DNA of 64,000 bases from Synechococcus sp. WH 8101. Lineage in GTDB: Bacteria; Cyanobacteriota; Cyanobacteriia; PCC-6307; Cyanobiaceae. How positions within the stretch are numbered: position 1 is the first letter of the stretch; the number at the start of each line of letters is the position of its first letter. Under the pieces are notes generated by a model that saw only the letters and a list, made by a program, of their open reading frames with translations, was not told the DNA's origin and made no database searches. The position numbers and the translations under genes are program-made. The stretch covers positions 1,178,001 to 1,242,000 of the forward strand of contig NZ_CP035914.1 in assembly GCF_004209775.1 (NCBI RefSeq), written 5' to 3'. This document shows, piece by piece, positions 58,360 through 64,000 of the stretch.

Positions 58360-59943
58360 ATGGTGGCTGACTCCTCCGATGGTCTGCCGCCCCTGATTGC
58401 GGCGCTGCTCCGGCCTGAGGCCTACCCCCATCCGGTGGAGACGGTGCAGCTGGTGGAGACCCATATCTCCTGGGTGCTGCTCACCGGCACCTGGGCCTAC
58501 AAAATCAAAAAGCCGATCGATCTCGGCTTTGTGCAGGCCGGCTCCCTCAGCCAGCGCCAGCACTTCTGCCGCGAGGAGCTGCGCTTGAATCGCCGGCTTG
58601 CTCCCGATCTCTACTGCGGTGTGGTGTCTGTGCTCGGCCCTACGGAGCGGGCTCGGATCTCCCTGGACGAGGGGGCGGATGGGCTGATCGAACCGGCGGT
58701 GAGGATGCGTCAGTTTCCCGCCCGATCCCTGCTCAGTCGCTGCCTTGCCGCTGGGGTGCCCCGCAGCAGTTTTGAGCAGCTGGCCGAGGATCTGGCCCGC
58801 TTTCATCGCCAGGCCGATGCGGCACCGGCCGGTGGCCGCTTCGGCAACGTCGAGGCGGTGGTGGAACCGGTTGAGACCAACCTGCGGGTACTGGAGGAAG
58901 AGGTGAGCCCAGCCGCCAGCCGCCACCTCCTGGCCAGGCATCGCGCCTGGGTGGCCTGTGAGGCCAGCCGCCTCGGCTCCCGGTTCCGGCAACGGCTGCG
59001 CGATGGTGCCATCCGGGAATGCCACGGCGATTTGCACTGCGGCAACGTGCATCGCCGCGACGACGGCAGCCTGGAGGTGTTTGATGCCATCGATTTCAAC
59101 CCAGGCCTGCGTTGGATTGATCCGATCAGTGAGATGGCCTTTCTGGCCATGGATCTGCAGGTGCTCGATGAGCCAGCGGCGGCAGCGTGTCTGCTCAATC
59201 GCTGGTTGGAGTGCAGCGGCGACTACGCCGGGATGGACCTGTGGCGTTGGTATTCGGCCTATCGGGCGATGGTGCGCGCCAAGGTGTCAGCGCTGCGCCA
59301 GCGCCAGGCCCCGAATCCAGCCAACCTGGAGGAACTGGAGCGCTACCTCGCCCGCGCTGCCGCCATGGAGTCAGCGCCCGGGGGTGGGCTGGTGTTGATG
59401 CATGGGCTCAGTGGCAGTGGCAAGTCTTTTTGCAGTGAGCAGCTCGTGGCCTCCCTGCCGGCCCTTCGTCTGCGCTCGGATCTGGAGCGGGCCCGTGCCT
59501 TCGGTCGTCTGCCGGGGCAGGCGGGCTGGCGCCGCGATGCCGATCCTTACAGCCCGGAGGTGAATGCCTGGCTGTTCGGTCAGCATCTGCCTGCTTTGAC
59601 GCAGCGGCTGCTGAGCAGCGGCTTCCACGTGATCGTGGATGCCACCTTCCTGCGCCAACGGGAACGGCAGCAGATGTTGAGCCTGGCTTCGCGCTTGCAA
59701 CGTCCCGCCTGGATCGTTGCCTGCCACTGCAGCGACACCACTGCCGCCCAGCGGCTCATCCATCGTCAGCAGCAGGGGCGGGATCCCTCCGAAGCCGACC
59801 TGGCGATTCGTCAGCGGCAGCAGCGATGGCTGGAGCCCCTGGTGGACAGCGAACGGAGTCGCTGTCTGCCGTTCCATGAAGATGATGACCCGGAGGCCTT
59901 GGCGGTGCAGTTGCGGCAACGCTTGTCTGCTGACGTCGCGTAA
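58360..59943 (+). CDS. aminoglycoside phosphotransferase-like / P-loop kinase fusion
   Basis: The product has 527 residues (an upstream ATG at 58330 is possible). The N-terminal 330 residues are an APH-type kinase: YKIKKPIDLGFVQAGSLSQR, ECHGDLHCGNVHRR (H-G-D-L-H-x-x-N catalytic loop), FDAIDFNPGLRWIDPISEMA. The C-terminal 180 residues are a P-loop kinase: LVLMHGLSGSGKSFCSEQLV, ALRLRSDLERARAFG. This fusion (COG2187+COG0645) is known in bacteria; the substrate is unknown. Confidence 0.85.
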   Translation: MVADSSDGLPPLIAALLRPEAYPHPVETVQLVETHISWVLLTGTWAYKIKKPIDLGFVQAGSLSQRQHFCREELRLNRRLAPDLYCGVVSVLGPTERARISLDEGADGLIEPAVRMRQFPARSLLSRCLAAGVPRSSFEQLAEDLARFHRQADAAPAGGRFGNVEAVVEPVETNLRVLEEEVSPAASRHLLARHRAWVACEASRLGSRFRQRLRDGAIRECHGDLHCGNVHRRDDGSLEVFDAIDFNPGLRWIDPISEMAFLAMDLQVLDEPAAAACLLNRWLECSGDYAGMDLWRWYSAYRAMVRAKVSALRQRQAPNPANLEELERYLARAAAMESAPGGGLVLMHGLSGSGKSFCSEQLVASLPALRLRSDLERARAFGRLPGQAGWRRDADPYSPEVNAWLFGQHLPALTQRLLSSGFHVIVDATFLRQRERQQMLSLASRLQRPAWIVACHCSDTTAAQRLIHRQQQGRDPSEADLAIRQRQQRWLEPLVDSERSRCLPFHEDDDPEALAVQLRQRLSADVA

Positions 59944-59996
59944 CAACGGATGACATCGCCTCGGGCCTGATCGGTCCACCCCCATAGATTTCCGCT

Positions 59997-60491
59997 ATGG
60001 CAGCGCGCATCACCAAAGACGAGTTTCTGGCCCGGGCGCAGCAGCGCTTCGGTGATCGCTTTGATTACTCCGCCATTCATTACCGCAGCTATAAGAGCCC
60101 GATCAAGATCATTTGCCGCAAACATCCCGTGCAGCCGATATCAATCACGCCGGAAAAACATCTGCAAACCACTGGCGGTTGTCGCCATTGCCTACGGGAG
60201 AAACGCGTGGAGTCGCTCGAGCGGGAGTTGAATCGCCAGTCGCCGGAGCGGCAGCTCGAGAGGCCGATCAGCCAGGTGCAGCGTCTGGCCCTGTTGGCTC
60301 TGCTTCTCGGTGCGGCCCTTCCGGTTCAGGCCGGCAGCATCACCGCCGAATCGGTGTGGAGTGAAGACGATGCCACGCAGCGCGCCGAGGTGCAGGTGCC
60401 CAAAAACAGCACCATCACCGACACCCAATGTGAGACCATTCAGGTGAGAAACAGCGACCGTTATCGCTGCACGGTATTTTTCAAGCCGTAA
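59997..60491 (+). CDS. zinc-finger-like N-terminus fused to an exported domain
   Basis: The product has 164 residues. Residues 1-70 (KDEFLARAQQRFGDRFDYSA, then KSPIKIICRKHPVQPISITP, GGCRHCLREK) resemble the DUF723-type treble-clef zinc finger of phage and homing-endonuclease DNA-binding proteins: C-x-K-H ... C-x2-C. Residues 98-120 are a membrane or signal helix (RLALLALLLGAALPVQAGSI) and a short beta-rich part follows (TDTQCETIQVRNSDRYRCTV). A DNA-binding module ahead of an export signal is odd; two genes may have fused. Confidence 0.6.
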   Translation: MAARITKDEFLARAQQRFGDRFDYSAIHYRSYKSPIKIICRKHPVQPISITPEKHLQTTGGCRHCLREKRVESLERELNRQSPERQLERPISQVQRLALLALLLGAALPVQAGSITAESVWSEDDATQRAEVQVPKNSTITDTQCETIQVRNSDRYRCTVFFKP

Positions 60492-60497
60492 ATCACA

Positions 60498-61391
60498 TTA
60501 TTCCTTCAGGCTGACGCGTTGATAGCAGAACCAGACCCACTGCTGAAATAGCAGATTGCGGTGGGAGCGCCACAGGGTGCGGGGTTGGTCGGCGTCGAAA
60601 TTTTCCGGAGGGGGCACATCGCCGCGGGCGCGATCCCGTTCCATTTCGCCAAGGATGCGGGAGGTGTTGTATTCCGGGTGACCCAGATGCATCAGTTGGC
60701 GCTGATCGGTGGTCTCGAAAATCGTGTACCCCACCTGCTCGCCATGGGCGAGCAGGCGCAGGCGACCCTGGCGCTGGGCTGCTTCCATCGCTGCATCGCG
60801 CAGACCGGCATGGCGACTCTGCGGGCAGACAAAGCGGTCGTCCTGGGTGCCCATCAGGGCGTGACCCGGCACCAGACTGCGCATCGGATACACCCCGAAT
60901 AATTTGCGCTCGAACGGCACCTTGTCGACTCCTGCCAGATAGGCCAAGGCGAAACCGGCCCAGCAAAGGCCCAGGGTGCTAGCGCACACTCGCCGTGCCT
61001 CCTCGATCAACTCCACCAGTTCCGGCCAGTAGTTCACCTGCTCATAAGGCAGATGTTCAACCGGGGCGCCGGTGATGATCAATCCATCCAGGGGAGCGTG
61101 AGCCGTCGCTTCGTCCCAACTCACATACAGCTGGTCGAGATGATCGTGATCCCAGGTTTTGTAGCTGTGACTCTGCAGGCGAATCCAGATCGGCTCGATC
61201 TGCAATGGCGATAGCCCGAGTGGATGGAGCAAATTGAACTCATATTGCTTCCCCAATGGCATGATGTTGAGGATGCCGATGCGCAGCGGTCGTATGTCCT
61301 GGCGTTCCGCCAGCGCCGGTTCAATCCAGGAAATGCCGTTGCGTTCAACCGAGGCGATCTTGTGGTAATTGCGCGGCAGAATCAGAGCCAT
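60498..61391 (-). CDS. metA: homoserine O-succinyl/acetyltransferase
   Basis: The product has 297 residues. LRIGILNIMPLGKQYEFNLL, GLIITGAPVEHLPYEQVNYW, STLGLCWAGFALAYLAGVDK (active-site Cys in LCWAG) and LMHLGHPEYNTSRILGEM (His of the triad) identify MetA. It activates homoserine for methionine synthesis by acylation; with the sulfhydrylase next door the product is probably O-acetylhomoserine. It lies 24 bases behind metY on the same strand. Confidence 0.95.
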   Translation of the reverse strand: MALILPRNYHKIASVERNGISWIEPALAERQDIRPLRIGILNIMPLGKQYEFNLLHPLGLSPLQIEPIWIRLQSHSYKTWDHDHLDQLYVSWDEATAHAPLDGLIITGAPVEHLPYEQVNYWPELVELIEEARRVCASTLGLCWAGFALAYLAGVDKVPFERKLFGVYPMRSLVPGHALMGTQDDRFVCPQSRHAGLRDAAMEAAQRQGRLRLLAHGEQVGYTIFETTDQRQLMHLGHPEYNTSRILGEMERDRARGDVPPPENFDADQPRTLWRSHRNLLFQQWVWFCYQRVSLKE

Positions 61392-61415
61392 GGCGTCCGA
61401 TTGTGAGGTCGCAGA

Positions 61416-63493
<2,078 letters not shown>

Positions 63494-63531
63494 TCAAAGG
63501 CAGCGTAGGCGGTGGCCTCAGGCCCACCTGG

Positions 63532-64000
63532 TCAGGACGCCGGTGGACTGCTGGCGGGTTGCCGTTGGAGATAGGCGCCAACCCCGATCGGCTCGCTCTG
63601 GGCGTAGCCCACCGGCAACCAGAGATCCCCCGCCGCTGAAGCGAAATGAATTTCCCAGTGATAGAGGCCGCGATAGGCCGCCGGGTTGTCCTTGAGCAGG
63701 GCGGCGTAGCGGAGCACGGCGTCGCCGTAATGGTCGCTGTTGTTGTAACCCCAGAGCCCGCGGCGGATGTCCTTCAGCCCACCCCGTCGCACCAGATAGC
63801 GGGCAGCGGCGTGGATCGCATCCCAGGGATTGCGAATGTCGCCTCCCTTGCCGATGCCTGGCTCCGCCCAGGTGCTGGGCAGAAACTGCATCGGGCCCTG
63901 GGCATTGGCCACCGACACCCCATCGATGCGTCCCATGCCGGTTTCCACCAGGTTCACAGCCGCCAACACCTCCCAGTCGATGCCGGTCTGGGCAGCGGCG
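63532..64000 (-). CDS. lytic transglycosylase, 5' end outside the window
   Basis: The frame is open to the right edge and codes for the last 155 residues: AAAQTGIDWEVLAAVNLVET (with the catalytic Glu in LVETGMG), ANAQGPMQFLPSTWAEPGIG, DIRNPWDAIHAAARYLVRRG, RRGLWGYNNSDHYGDAVLRY. This is the SLT/MltB-type goose-lysozyme fold that cleaves peptidoglycan. The signal peptide and start lie beyond 64,000. Confidence 0.85.
   Translation of the reverse strand, partial: AAAQTGIDWEVLAAVNLVETGMGRIDGVSVANAQGPMQFLPSTWAEPGIGKGGDIRNPWDAIHAAARYLVRRGGLKDIRRGLWGYNNSDHYGDAVLRYAALLKDNPAAYRGLYHWEIHFASAAGDLWLPVGYAQSEPIGVGAYLQRQPASSPPAS

Overview
The window looks like chromosome from a marine or brackish picocyanobacterium (Synechococcus/Cyanobium type). 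It carries an orange carotenoid protein gene with its recovery protein, a beta-carotene ketolase, a SulP transporter, several small protein families I associate with picocyanobacteria, and Nif11-type (prochlorosin-like) precursor peptides. I see no rRNA, complete tRNA, CRISPR array or intact transposase.

Left part, about 1-28.7 kb: accessory DNA. It begins with debris (a HicB fragment, an ArdC-like pseudogene) and many small unknown genes. From 6 to 24 kb lies a phage- or plasmid-like replication module, mostly on the minus strand: winged-helix replication protein, DnaB-type helicase, DnaG-type primase, two sigma-factor-like proteins, SSB, a frameshifted RecB/RecE-type exonuclease and a metallophosphoesterase. 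Six copies of one element (minus strand, CGAAC-N7-CATACSTTG, spacing invariant) lie in this module, five upstream of genes and one upstream of a possible short non-coding RNA. Embedded in it, at 12.2-16.0 kb, is an array of seven RiPP precursor genes with a nearly constant Nif11 leader ending in GVAGG and seven unrelated core peptides. Each gene has its own terminator, and several have clear promoters. No maturation enzyme is in the window, so modification must be done in trans if it occurs. The array grew by segmental duplication that also copied pieces of a 3-methyladenine-DNA glycosylase gene. A toxin-antitoxin pair, an acetyltransferase and small genes follow. At 28,690-28,734 is the 3' part of an initiator tRNA-Met, which I read as the right attachment site of an integrated element; its intact tRNA should lie to the left, outside the window.

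Right part, about 28.7-64 kb: more ordinary chromosome. A photoprotection operon (OCP, CrtW ketolase, FRP) is followed by small regulators, a glutamine amidotransferase, a cytochrome b561-like protein, a His-rich EamA transporter, a glutaredoxin-MauE fusion, and an acyltransferase/hydrolase pair resembling the two halves of plant phytyl ester synthases. Then come a LuxR-type regulator, an exported superoxide dismutase, a GMC oxidoreductase, a cobaltochelatase (CbiX), an FAD oxidoreductase with a SulP transporter, a complete polar amino-acid ABC transporter operon, an AEC permease, an AlkB-like dioxygenase, an APH/kinase fusion, the methionine genes metA and metY, and a lytic transglycosylase running off the right edge.

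All calls were made by reading translations and nucleotide patterns by eye. Family names rest on motifs and remembered sequence likeness, not on database searches.
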